64,000 nucleotides of DNA from Hormiphora californensis (GCA_020137815.1 CM035356.1:4147356-4211355); one strand, 5' to 3'. Shown: positions 1-13,611, numbered from the stretch's first letter. A program made the numbers and translations. The notes: a model not told the origin generated them from the sequence alone.

Positions 1-213
1 AGGAGTGGGAAAACTCCTCCACGTCGAGTTCTTTCATCTGTTGCTTTCCCACTAAGTCACAAATCACTAAACTGTTCATGGCCAATGGGAATGAACTTGT
101 CCTGACAACCTCACCTCCACTGCACATCAGTTGCAGATCGTTTAGACCATTCAACTCCAGGTAGTGTCGACCAAAGTTCATAGGCATCGTGCAGGTGTAA
201 GGCCATTGGATTT
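1..213 (-). CDS. Partial internal exon of an unrecognised gene
   Basis: On the minus strand a clean acceptor (pyrimidine-rich stretch ending CTACAG at 219-214) is followed by one open frame that runs off the window edge. It encodes about 70 residues beginning IQWPYTCTMPMNFGRHYLEL and ending DVEEFSHS. It has no transmembrane segment or low-complexity sequence. Codon use looks protein-like and no stop interrupts it, whereas both other frames close. I do not recognise the family. The upstream exons of this gene should lie between about 220 and 1117 or the exon may belong to a gene nested behind PCGF; I could not find them with confidence. Confidence 0.5.
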
Positions 214-1117
214 CTGTAGAATAAATTTGGGGTTTATTATTTTTTACAGCGAACTGAGATGGAATCACAGCCACTAGCCAGCATACGGCTTTCAAACGTT
301 CAGGGACGCGACGTCCACTTTTTGAAAAAAAAACTCTTTCGCAGCCGATTTTTTTAAATTTTCATTTTTGACATCTCAAAACTGGCCAGCGTTAAAATCT
401 GGGTGTTTGGTGAGTGCTGACAAACGGTTTTTTAGGGTTAGGGCTAAAGTAGGGTTAGGGCTGGGGTTTGGGTTGGGGTTAGGCCTTGACATTTCCTACC
501 AGATAAACTTTGAATTAGCCAAAACGGTTGATGCACCCAGATCGTAACGGCGCCCCTCAAAACTCGCATCGCGACGGTCGCGGTGCACCTTTAGTGCTGC
601 GCGCTTCACGGCGACGTACTCTCCCGAATTGTGCTGCGACTCCGGTTACCCCACGGTCATCATAAACACGGAAACTTAAACGTCAGTTTAACAAATTATA
701 ATGAATTAGCAATTCTGAAGCGTGATAATAAACCAAGTTTGACACAACTGTCTCTGTCCATTTATCGCTGTCCCTGGAGATGCCAGCTCCCGTTTCCAGA
801 ATTGAGACAAGGAGCACCGCGCGCCTTGAAACTGCTGACACATCAGGTGTATAGGACGGCGCGTTCCAGTCAGTCGATTCTGGTACTGTCACTCTCTCTC
901 TGGCGCGGCCTCCCCGGAGTTAGTATGAACAATTGGCGGGCTCAGTGTTGTTCATATGTCAGGCCGTACTCGATACGTCAAGAGAAGTGGTAACTCCTGA
1001 AAGAAGAGGGGTGTTAATATTGTCACTTAACATGCACCGCTATTTAGCAGGCACATATCAAATCAATCGGCCCTGCAGAAATAAATATACCCAATTTTGG
1101 GACGACATTTCTCCAAG
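214..1117. other. Intron or intergenic stretch, no convincing gene
   Basis: This lies between the partial exon at the window edge and the last exon of the PCGF-like gene. It contains a degenerate telomere-like block near 433-485. Two short open frames (631-993 plus, 683-892 minus) overlap on opposite strands, lack recognisable domains and are probably chance. An unseen 5' exon of the gene at 1-213 could be here. Confidence 0.4.
433..485 (+). repeat. Degenerate telomere-like GGGTTAGGG block
   Basis: About six imperfect GGTTAGGG-type units occur in 50 bp, mixed with GGGTTTGGGTTGGGG variants. The metazoan telomere unit is TTAGGG. A similar block on the opposite strand lies inside a transposon near 60640-60700, so this copy may also sit in an old mobile element rather than mark a chromosome fusion. 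Confidence 0.6.
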
Positions 1118-4593
<3,476 letters not shown>

Positions 4594-4892
4594 CCTAAAC
4601 AGTTGGATAAATGTATAATGGTGATTGGAGGTATTGGTACTGGAAGAGGGGGTTAAATGTTTACAATAAGAATTTAATCGTTTGCAGTGCAGGGGCGTCG
4701 CACGGCATTCAAGTTTCAACCGCGTCCGCCCATGTGGGTCCAGGGTCGGATGCGGAGCCCCGGGAGCTGGAGGGGCCGGGGGTAGGGGGCAGAGCCGTGA
4801 GCCCCCGTGAACAGGGCCCAAGGGCTGCACTTAACCATGCCGGTAACACTTTCAGATTTCGGGTACTAAACTCAGAACTAAGAACTATAGCC

Positions 4893-4976
4893 CTGATGAG
4901 AAACTTTAAATTTGGATGTTAGGAAGATCACCTCGAGTTCTCCCAACTAAATTTAAGACTCTATCTCATCAGGGGG
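4893..4976. repeat. Small foldback element, arms CCCTGATGAGA
   Basis: Imperfect inverted repeat of about 84 bp: CCCTGATGAGA at the left, TCTCATCAGGG at the right, with inner arms around AAATTTGG / CTAAATTT. The loop contains GATCACCTCGAGTTCT, nearly identical to the loop of the foldback at 14359-14433 (GATCACGTCGAGTTCT), so the two belong to one family of non-autonomous foldbacks. Confidence 0.65.
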
Positions 4977-5230
4977 TGGAGCTATGAGTTTAAAACTCAG
5001 TTATGACCGTGGGAAATTTCTCAAAATTCAAGTGAGGGCTATTTTGATGGGGGTTCCCTATAAATCTCGGGCACCATAGCCAATCTGTGGAGGAGCTGAT
5101 GCCCACCACGTGCTAACTCCTTCATCTCAGCTCAGGAGATTCCGAGAGCGACTTTTTGAAGGATCTTGTCACCAAAAATTAAGAAAACGTCATCAAAAAT
5201 GAAAGTTTCCAAAAAAGCGTTTTCACATCT

Positions 5231-5311
5231 AGTGGAAGCTCTTACGGTAATTCCCACGCCCCACGAAAAACTTTCCCACGGGGCGTGGGAATTACCGTAA
5301 GAGCTTCCACT
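5231..5311. repeat. Perfect 32-bp hairpin
   Basis: The sequence from 5231 (AGTGGAAGCTCTTACGGTAA) to 5262 is an exact reverse complement of 5280-5311. The loop is 17 nt. A perfect stem of this length is not expected by chance and indicates a young small inverted-repeat element or a structured RNA source. It lies about 330 bp past the SARNP stop codon. Confidence 0.85.
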
Positions 5312-5642
5312 AATCATGATTTTTCGTTCTCAATATATTTCTGCGCGGCTCAATAGATAAAGTTTATTTGCGCGTCACTTTGGCGAAGTGTTGACAAAAG
5401 TACTCTTTATAGCAGAACTTGCTGGCGCGCTCCATTGAGTATCTTAACAGGGCTTGGAACACTGTGACACAATGTTGCCCCACACCGAGACTTGGCAATA
5501 AGTGCGGGAAATGGAAAACAAAAAACACGGTGTCTTTAGCTGTGGATAAGAATTAAGAAAACAGTCCGCTTGTGAAAACATATAATCTAAAATAAAATTA
5601 GAGAGAACAAATCGCTCTAAACAAGTCTGTCTCGCTCTGTGT

Positions 5643-7184
5643 TCAAGCGCCAAATTTGAGTGCTCTCAGTTTCTTTTTCTCTGCGGCTGTCATGCCAGCT
5701 GGACTGAGGCTGACCTTAGTGTTCCCACTCTCAACTTTATCCTTCAATGTAGTTGAAATGTCCACGAGTTTTGCCGTTTTGGCTGGTTTACCTGCATCAT
5801 CAGCTGAATCCAAACTAAATCGAGCAGACCTCTTTTTCAATTTCTCGTCATCCACAGAGGGAGCTGTAACTGGTGTTTTAGCTGTACCGTTATTAGCTGC
5901 TGGTTTTGTAGCTTCAGTATTAGTTGTACCAAATCGAGCCGCTCGTGCAGCCTTTTTATCTGCTGCAGCCGGTACAGTTTCAGACTTGTCGATATTAGCA
6001 GTTTTATTCTCGTCTCCCTCTGCAAATTTTACCGCTCGAGCTTTCTTCTTCTCCTCTATACTCTTCTCTGTGTCAACACCAAATTTAACCGCCCTTTTCT
6101 CTTTCTTATCTTCATCAGTCAGCAGGCCGAACTTCTCCTTTCTCTGTTCTTTTCGTTCCTCATCAGTTACACTGTCATCAGTGGGTGCGGTGGGAGCCAC
6201 TGTGGGGGCCTCAGAGGGGGCTGTGGTGTCAGAGGGGGCCGTGGTGGCTGATAGGAGCTCACTTTCTTCAGCTATATCAACCTGCAATGAGGGGGAGGGT
6301 GAACAATGGGAGCAAATGATATGAGTATTGAATCAGTAAATGAACGGTGTGTTTACTGTATTGAATACTGTATTGAACACTGTATTGAATATTGTATTGA
6401 AACTTACCGCAGGTTTCGCCTCTACCTCCCCTTCTCCCTCCCCCGCTACTGGTTCCTCCTTCTCTATGTTTTTATCCTCCTCGGCAAAGTGCTCCTGGAT
6501 ACGTTCAATCAACAGAGGTTTCGTTCCTGGAAAGAGAGAGTTATATTAACAGTAGTGCTGAGAAACTGCAATACTAAGTAGTACTGCGAGTGGGGGATTC
6601 AAGGAAGGGGTGAAATCGTGAAGTTTTCCTGGTCCCGGTCTAGGACTAAGTAACAGCAAGACTGTACCAGTGCAGATACATGCAGACATATAGGCAATTG
6701 AATGGTGTGTTAGGACACTACAAAGTAACACCAAGACTCTGCTGTACAGACAAACACATGAGTGGGGGGAGGTTGGGTGTTACTGACTAGCACATGCTGC
6801 TGATCTCACACTATCACGTACAACAATAAACAATTTGCTTACCAGATATAGGGAGATCCAGCGCCTTTAGGATATCTTTTAGTTCTGATACCTTCATCTT
6901 TGACAGGTTATCAAGATCAACTGTCAGCTCTTCTTCCTCCTCTTCACCTGGCTGAGAGATTAGAGAGGGTCAGGGGTGGCGTGAAGATGGGACATTGGAG
7001 AGGGTCAGGGGCGGCGGAACCGGGTTATACTCTTATGGACAATAGAGTTGAGGCTCTGCGAGAGAGATAATTAAACGCTACCATATATGCATACCATTTC
7101 TGATTCTATCTTCTCAGCCTCTGGTTCTTCTTCAGCTGGTGCAGCGGGGGTCATTTCCACGGGCGTTTCTTCGGTTTCTGACAT
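5643..7184 (-). CDS. SARNP: SAP domain-containing ribonucleoprotein (SARNP/CIP29/Tho1)
   Basis: Four exons: 7184-7095, 6951-6843, 6526-6408 and 6281-5643, totalling 957 nt (318 aa). After an acidic N-terminus, residues about 44-75 form the SAP domain (LSKMKVSELKDILKAL, DLPISG, TKPLLIERIQEHF), split between exons 2 and 3. The last exon encodes a lysine-rich tail with six copies of a short motif resembling KxxRAxKFG (EKFGL, AVKFGV, AVKFAE, AARFGT, SARFSL and the terminal ALKFGA). SARNP/Tho1 acts with the TREX mRNA-export complex in the nucleus; the repeated tail motifs correspond to its known DDX39B/UAP56-binding motifs. The human protein is about 210 aa, so this tail is longer and has more motif copies. 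The donor of exon 3 abuts a 12-bp tandem repeat. Confidence 0.92.
6349..6402. repeat. 12-bp tandem repeat, unit TGTATTGAATAC
   Basis: Four imperfect copies of a 12-bp unit in the intron between SARNP exons 3 and 4, beginning directly beside the exon-3 donor at 6407. Confidence 0.85.
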
Positions 7185-7336
7185 GTTTCTGGGGAGGGCA
7201 CTGCAAAACAGATGTCTAATTGAGAAAATGATATTTGAAATGGAGCATTTTTTAAATTGTGTGCACTCCCCTCGGAAGTTGGGTCAGGGGAGAGAAAGGT
7301 AATCATTCTGATTAAGTCGCAGACAAACAAAATGGT

Positions 7337-8621
7337 TTAAGGGTACACCTCGGCAAAATTTTTGTCGAGTGCCCGCTTAGCTCTCCATATGGGGTTGTAG
7401 GGCATACCAAGCCGACCTCAAATATGCAATTTTAGCCCTTAACTCGAATTCATATTTTTGCTACAGCCCCTCAAAGTTTGACCCTAAAAACCGGTTTTTA
7501 AGGTCCCTAAATTTTATTTTTAGGGCTAGAAAGCTGAAAATTTAGGGATTCATAGAGGATACCAAGGTGTATAGCTCAAACAGAAATTTTTTGAAATGGA
7601 GCTCAATTTTTTGTCTGAGACTATTTTACTTTTTTTGACTTTGAGGCCATATTTGGACATGTTCCTATGGACCGTTAAGGCTAAAAATTGGATATTTGGT
7701 GCTCCTAACAATTGTCAAAGTAGCCACAAATTTTCAGGAGGTCCGAATTTGAAATGTGGCCTACAGGTTTCTTTTTGTAAAGCACATATTTTAGGAAAAC
7801 TTAAAATGGCTATATCTCAAAAACGGTAGGTCCTAGCGATCTAATTTCGTGCTAAATCGATTCAGCGGGTCCGATTTTGGGGGGGTCGTCTCTTAGACAT
7901 TTTGCTCTAAGTCTAACCGTTTTTTCAGAAATCGTATTTTAAGGTTTGTACATGTTTAGCAGAAATAGGTAAGATTAGCTCTAGCTAGAAGCATTTCTGC
8001 TAAACATGTACAAACCTTAAAATACGATTTCTGAAAAAACGGTTAGACTTAGAGCAAAATGTCTAAGAGACGACCCCCCCAAAATCGGACCCACTGAATC
8101 GATTTAGCACGAAATTAGATCGCTAGGACCTACCGTTTTTGAGATATAGCCATTTTAAGTTTTCCTAAAATATGTGCTTTACAAAAAGAAACCTGTAGGC
8201 CACATTTCAAATTCGGACCTCCTGAAAATTTGTGGCTACTTTGACAATTGTTAGGAGCACCAAATATCCAATTTTTAGCCTTAACGGTCCATAGGAACAT
8301 GTCCAAATATGGCCTCAAAGTCAAAAAAAGTAAAATAGTCTCAGACAAAAATTGAGCTCCATTTCAAAAAATTTCTGTTTGAGCTATACACCTTGGTATC
8401 CTCTATGAATCCCTAAATTTTCAGCTTTCTAGCCCTAAAAATAAAATTTAGGGACCTTAAAAACCGGTTTTTAGGGTCAAACTTTGAGGGGCTGTAGCAA
8501 AAATATGAATTCGAGTTAAGGGCTAAAATTGCATATTTGAGGTCGGCTTGGTATGCCCTACAACCCCATATGGAGAGCTAAGCGGGCACTCGACAAAAAT
8601 TTTGCCGAGGTGTACCCTTAA
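7337..8621. mobile_element. TTAA-bounded long palindrome (foldback element 1)
   Basis: Left arm 7337-7966 and right arm 7993-8621 are reverse complements over about 630 bp around a 26-nt loop. I found only one substitution (near 7866/8092) and one homopolymer indel. Both ends are TTAA followed inward by GGGTACACCTCGGC, as in piggyBac-type TTAA insertion, although this is not the usual CCC-type piggyBac end. There is no transposase; the 72-77-codon open frames occur identically in both arms and are not credible genes. A related element lies at 20947-22345. It sits between SARNP (153 bp from its start codon) and WDR4 (75 bp past its stop), so WDR4 read-through would make a long hairpin RNA. Confidence 0.92.
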
Positions 8622-8695
8622 AAGACTGAAGAATCTACCGAATATAGTATTATGGTCACAAAACTGTAATAAATTATATTAAAAACCCGTCAATC

Positions 8696-10638
8696 TCACG
8701 AAGCAGCAACTTTTGCTTCAGCTTTCGCAGTTTCATCTTCAATCCGTTTCCTTTTTCTCTCAAAGTATGCCTGAAATCCTTTCACTCCTGCCGGTTTCTT
8801 CCTTTCTGGTTGTTTACTGACCACCATCTCTGACCATTTGACATCCTCCACCCCCTCTTCCACCTTTAGAGCCTCTCCCAATACACCCTCACTACTGATA
8901 GAGTACAATAGAACACCAGATTGAGTCAACACGGCCACAGTGCTACCAGATACAGCAGTTGATACAATACCACCAGGGATAGTTACCATGGAAACCTGGT
9001 TATTTGGATTGTCTGCGGAGTGAATTGAAAGGGTGTCTGCGGTGCTGAGGAGAAGAGAGGAGGAAGGGAGGTAGGATATGGAGGTGTAGGGGACGGGGGA
9101 GGTGTGGGTTGAAGTACAGGTGTCAGATGTTAGATCCCATAACTTTAACGTACAATCACCTGTAGAAAGGGTAGGGGTCCGTCAGGTTTATCTAGGGTAT
9201 AAAAACTGTCAGATCCAGGCTAGGCCAAAAGAAACACCATGTATCTCTCAACTTTGAAAAACAAAAACGAATTCGATATGACCAGGGTCCAGGGGTATCT
9301 TGTTTTACATAACCAAAGAAAAAAAAACATCGCTAAATTTGAGAACCAAAGAAATATAACATCACTTACCCCCAATTGAGGCGAGAGTGGTATCGGATGT
9401 TTGCACGACGCCATGTACAAACTCAGTGTGACCCATTAGGTATGATTGTACATTGTAACAGTTAGGGTAGTGTGACACTCTTATCTTCTCATCCCTGGGG
9501 AGTGGGGGGACATGGGGTCAATCTGGGCCGGATTGGGGTGGGGGCGAGGAGACGGCCAACAATCAACATCCCTGGATGGAGGGGGCTGGGGGATCAACAA
9601 TCAACATCAGTGGGGAAAACTCACTACTCAGGTGAGGTTCAACATCAATATTTAGTGAGGGGGTGAAGGGGTCAATATCAGTAGAGATATAATCATCAGT
9701 GATCTAACACATGGGTTTCCTTATTACTGATCATTCACACACAAGGAAAGAAATTATGAGAGTTGTTGTTCATGTCCCCTTGAACAACAGCAATTTATAG
9801 TGGTAAAACCATCGCTCTCTCTATCTCACCTGTCACAAGTAACAAGATATTTCCCGTCTCTAGACATGAGACAGTCCATGACAACACTAACGTGCCCCAG
9901 TAGGTATTGTCTATCAGTCAATTGGAATGTGTAGGAGTACGCATCACCCGCCTTGTCACTCACAATAACTCGACCATCTGATGGGCTTACTTGGACAGCC
10001 GTGGGACGTTTTACTGCCTAGAAGATAGTTGTGTGTGAGCTGTCCCCACTCCCCGGACCCTTGCATTTAACTACGAGCCCCCGCCCTAAGACTTCAACCC
10101 CCCCCCCCCCGTCATATAGAAAAGACACTCTTTTAAACTCCCTTCCAACAAACAAGACACTACTCCATTAGTACCGCTCCAAATGATACCTACCACGGAA
10201 GAAGCGAGACGTTCCCCACTCCAAGACCATGTTTCCAACACTTTGTTATTGCTGCTGGTCACAACACCATCCCTGCCTGATGCTACACCGGATATAAAAG
10301 CAGCCCCCTCACACTCCTTACCCTCTACACTCTCTGGTACCTGTGTGTGGAGAAGATGTGATGTTACTTACAGAGTGGTTACTAAGTGGTTACCATGTGC
10401 TATTTAATGGTTACTTGGTTACAGGTTACTCCTTTTTCACCATGGTTACAATGGTTACCACTGTAGATGGTATCCCGTTATCAGCAACGTGTTTGTGTAG
10501 TTAGCTAACACATAACACACACACCTGCCCACAAGTAGCAAAACGTTTCAACTCTCCCCCAGACAGTTTGTAGAGTTCGGTTCCTATAGCAACCAGGAAC
10601 GGAGGGTCTTCCCGACACGTAGTGTGCACAAGAGCCAT
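8696..10638 (-). CDS. WDR4: tRNA (guanine-N7)-methyltransferase non-catalytic subunit WDR4/Trm82
   Basis: Five exons: 10638-10525, 10340-10194, 10017-9830, 9494-9370 and 9159-8696; total 1038 nt, 345 aa, all phases consistent. The WD40 propeller shows the WDR4 signature strings: KRPTAVQVSPSDGRVIVSDK with AGDAYSYTF, LLGHVSVVMDCLMSRDGKYL, then RDEKIRVSHYP, SYLMGHTEFVHGV and GDCTLKLWDL. The C-terminus is a charged helix (FQAYFERKRKRIEDE). WDR4 holds the catalytic partner METTL1/Trm8 to make m7G46 in tRNA variable loops. The start is taken at MALVHTTC because the first exon then has a good donor and no upstream in-frame extension is supported. It is slightly shorter than human WDR4 (412 aa). The catalytic partner is not in this window. 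Confidence 0.94.
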
Positions 10639-11232
10639 GCTCTGGGATGGAGGATATATTACTGGGGCTACTATTGTGGGGTAGTTATTGTTGGGATGCG
10701 GGAGGTACCGCGCTGGGAGTGATGGAGGGTTGCTGGGAAGGCGGTATTGAAAGATAATGGTGTGTAACACAGAAACACTTCTAATTGTTAGAAAAACTAA
10801 AAGCATTACATAGTAATAATAACACAAGCTAATATCATGCTTATATACAGTGTATATAATATCTCACTAGAATAGAAATCTTAAACTGACTGATAATACA
10901 TTTACTGATAATACATTTACAGAAACACAATATAAAAACTAAAATGGATATACATTTTTTTCGTGGGTATAATAATACCGATACATCTCCGAGAAAATTA
11001 GAGAAATATAATTTTCGTATCGTGGTTTGCTTTTTTATTTGCATTTTTCATTGTTCCACCTCTGTCATCCAACCGATACCCATCCTGACACATCACGAGA
11101 TGGAAACACTGTTTGATATTGTTATTGACACAGCTCCACATTTACAGGTTGTCCCTTGCTCCACTCTGTCTCACCACTCACCAGTCACCACACCCCGGGG
11201 TTTGACCAAAACAAGGTCCAGTTCTCTCAGAG
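10639..11232. other. Spacer between WDR4 and the oxidase gene
   Basis: About 590 bp, AT-rich in the middle (10780-11040). It must contain the WDR4 promoter and the 3' UTR of the oxidase gene. I see no further gene or repeat. Confidence 0.5.
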
Positions 11233-12900
11233 TTACCAGATTAACATCCTAACTACCACAACCACCGCACTCATCATCACACTGGTACTAACACTCCCGG
11301 CACCAGATACTGCCAGGAACCCGACACAGTGCCAACAGTTAAACCGACTATCCGGATCAAACTGCTTCTTCAGCTCCTCCAATCTCTCCCTGTTCTCTCC
11401 CCACAGTTGATTCTCCCAGTCAGGTTCATTGGCAGCGGCGTGGTTGAACCCTGCCCCTGAATCAGTGAACACATCACGGAGTTTCTGGGCGGTGTTCTCA
11501 GCAAAGGTTTCCATTTGGAGAACAGCCTTTCTCATAGCGGGGTGAACTGCTGTTTCGTTTTCTCCAACGGTCATCATGGCCCCACCCAGTATGTAGTTGA
11601 AGGTATAAAACCCGTTCACAGCGATCCATTTCAAAGTCTCCTTGGTGGTAGCAGCTTCGTTTTGAATGTAGTCGAGGGTGATGAGACGACTGGCAATATC
11701 GATATTCGCCTGACCAGTCTCATCCGTGGTCATGTCGTCTGGACCTCCCCGAGCCTCATAATACGATGCCCCACACCTCTTACTATAAACTGCCATGTTA
11801 CCTAGGGCTAGTGCTCCTTTATAAAACTCATCATTGTTCAGTTCTTCCTCCGTACCCTGGTAGTAAAAAACTCCAGAACTCAGGGTCCAGTATCCTCCCC
11901 ATTTGGTGTCCAAATTCTCAATAGAGTCAACCAGGTAATCAATCCACTTGTAAACAGTCGTCATATCGTAGTTAGTTGCCTCAGATAAATCAGTAACATA
12001 CCATAATATCTCACAAAATGGAAGGGTCTCGTGGAGTTGATAATGCACGGCTGTGACGACCCCAAATGTGCCACCTCCACCCCCTCTCAGTGCCCAGAAG
12101 AGATCCTCATTCTCACACTCACTTGCCTCAACCTCACTCCCATTAGCGAGGACCACCGTGAAATCTAGGACCTGGTCCACGCCCATCCCGTACATCCGGG
12201 CGGAAGCGGACAATCCACCTCCCATTAACCATCCACCCGCTGCCCCGACGGTTAACCCACCACCCCCAACCACGTGGTACTCAGACCCAACCTCGTTATA
12301 AACCTCCTTCCAGTTCTGGCCTCCCCCAACTTTAATAGCGGCATTGTAGGTTGTACCACACTTTGTATAGTTCCCTATCACTCCCTCATCGCTATACTTT
12401 ACAAAGGACCTCATCCAGATAAGGAGTGCCCCAGCACCCATACTGGCCCCTGCGTAGTTGTGTCCGGAACTCTTCACCACCACTTGGATGTCGTGCTCAT
12501 TGGCAAACTTGATCGCTTCAACTATATCATTTGTAGTTTTAGCTTCAACCGAATATGCAGGGATGTTCCAGCTGGCCTTATCACTGCACTTGTCTTTAGC
12601 GCAGTCACTATACTGCATGCATCTTCCCTCTCCCTCATCTTGCAGGGTATACGCAGCAAAGGCTCCCGTAGCGGAACAACTAGAACTGTAACTATCCGGA
12701 TCACCAATATAGTGAAGGAGATCAGTGCTAGAGAGTTTAGTTTTTAATTCATCCCATTCTGCAGAGGTGGGCCAGCATGTTGAGTTGCTCGGCATACAGT
12801 AGTCGAATTTATCTCTGGCCTGGACCAGGGATAGAAGAAGAGACAGCCATAATAATAATAACATTACTAAAGAAGAATAGTTTGGGTTAAATATGTACAC
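11233..12900 (-). CDS. Secreted FAD-linked oxidase, berberine-bridge-enzyme type (BBE-like), intronless
   Basis: A single 555-codon exon. Residues 1-28 are a strong signal peptide (LVMLLLLWLSLLLSLVQA). The FAD_binding_4 (PCMH) domain follows, with VVVKSSGHNYAGASMGAGAL carrying His147, the position that is covalently bound to FAD in this family. The region HVVGGGGLTVGAAGGWLMGG matches the family's glycine-rich loop but has no Cys at the site that makes a second flavin bond in bicovalent members, so mono-covalent flavin is inferred. The C-terminal BBE domain ends ENRERLEELKKQFDPDSRFN. A hydrophobic tail (VMMSAVVVVVRMLIW) could be a GPI-anchor signal or a membrane anchor. Substrate is unknown; relatives oxidise carbohydrates, alkaloids or other secondary metabolites. 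It is the only complete long host gene here without introns. Confidence 0.93.
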   Translation of the reverse strand: MYIFNPNYSSLVMLLLLWLSLLLSLVQARDKFDYCMPSNSTCWPTSAEWDELKTKLSSTDLLHYIGDPDSYSSSCSATGAFAAYTLQDEGEGRCMQYSDCAKDKCSDKASWNIPAYSVEAKTTNDIVEAIKFANEHDIQVVVKSSGHNYAGASMGAGALLIWMRSFVKYSDEGVIGNYTKCGTTYNAAIKVGGGQNWKEVYNEVGSEYHVVGGGGLTVGAAGGWLMGGGLSASARMYGMGVDQVLDFTVVLANGSEVEASECENEDLFWALRGGGGGTFGVVTAVHYQLHETLPFCEILWYVTDLSEATNYDMTTVYKWIDYLVDSIENLDTKWGGYWTLSSGVFYYQGTEEELNNDEFYKGALALGNMAVYSKRCGASYYEARGGPDDMTTDETGQANIDIASRLITLDYIQNEAATTKETLKWIAVNGFYTFNYILGGAMMTVGENETAVHPAMRKAVLQMETFAENTAQKLRDVFTDSGAGFNHAAANEPDWENQLWGENRERLEELKKQFDPDSRFNCWHCVGFLAVSGAGSVSTSVMMSAVVVVVRMLIW

Positions 12901-13087
12901 TCTGCAGATGTATAATTAGAAGAGAGTTATTTGAAAGAATGATGAATTTATCAAAATATAGATTTTAAACTAAAACAGCTTTAGAAAAATAAAACATGCA
13001 CAAAAGTTTGTTTTTGTAATCTGGATGTGTCGTCTGAAAAATAAACAGTTCAAAAGTAGTCTCGCCAGGAGTAAAATAATGGTGTGT

Positions 13088-13348
13088 TCAGTAGACCTGT
13101 TGGCGTCTCGAGTGTGCTCCAATACACGCAAAAACACCCAACACTCCTGACAGAAAGAGGAAACTCGTAAAATGGAATACCACTTATAACAGCACATTGA
13201 ATCAAGTAATTATCACGACGATAACAAACAAAAACATACCAAGGGTCATCCCGATTATGAGAGCAAAACCATCTCCAGAATCGAACGCAGCAACGGGCTT
13301 TACACACGCAATTAGGATGATTACCAACACCGCCAACAGAGATTTCAT
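13088..13348 (-). CDS. SMIM30: SMIM30-like single-pass micropeptide
   Basis: Two exons, 13348-13240 and 13146-13088 (168 nt, 55 aa), joined by a GTATG donor and a TTTCTGTCAG acceptor in matching phase. Residues 1-21 form a signal peptide (MKSLLAVLVIILIACVKPVA). Next comes FDSGDGFALIIGMTLGVLGV, the start of a transmembrane segment, and a short basic tail ending SRRQQVY. The layout and the DSGDGFAL / FACIGAHSRR positions match vertebrate SMIM30 (about 59 aa, EAGDAIALLLG and CACLGVYARKR), an ER/Golgi micropeptide. The gene is too short to stand out in ORF lists and was recognised by pattern. Confidence 0.8.
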
Positions 13349-13480
13349 TGTGCTAATAATCGATGGGTATTCAAATCAAAACAAAAAGTTTTGAAATTTG
13401 ATTAGTTCAACAAAAATCAACTTTTAATCTAAATATGTTAAAATGTGACAAAATTCTGGTTTTTCTATTATATCGAGCTT

Positions 13481-13608
13481 ATTGTAAAGTCCGTTTCAAG
13501 CGACTTGACCCGTAATTCTTGGAATTTGGCGCATTGCGCGTGTATTTACAAAGGGGAAATCCTGAATTTCCAGGAATCTCAGGTCAAGTCGTTTGAAACG
13601 CACTTTAA
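13481..13608. repeat. Foldback element with about 50-bp arms
   Basis: TGTAAAGTCCGTTTCAAGCG at the left is matched, inverted, by TTTGAAACGCACTTTAAAG at the right, with GACTTGACC / GGTCAAGTC inside. The arms are imperfect (several mismatches). It abuts a second foldback at 13612-13759; both share AAAGTC-type ends. Confidence 0.7.
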
Positions 13609-13611
13609 AGT

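Larger units (their letters stand above)
4594..5642. other. Spacer between PCGF and SARNP genes
   Basis: This 1-kb spacer separates the PCGF start from the SARNP stop. It holds a GC-rich block at about 4685-4840 that looks like a decayed transposon piece, a foldback at 4893-4976 and a perfect hairpin at 5231-5311 (listed separately). The PCGF promoter should lie just above 4593. I see no clear TATA box and no additional gene. Confidence 0.5.

Noticed and set aside
631-993. 120-codon plus-strand frame near the window start
   Set aside because: No domain, no splice support, and overlapped by another frame on the opposite strand.
7596-8348. Open frames of 72-77 codons (FLSETILLFLTLRPYLDMFL)
   Set aside because: They occur identically in both arms of the palindrome, lack a domain, and lack promoter or splice support. 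They follow from arm duplication.
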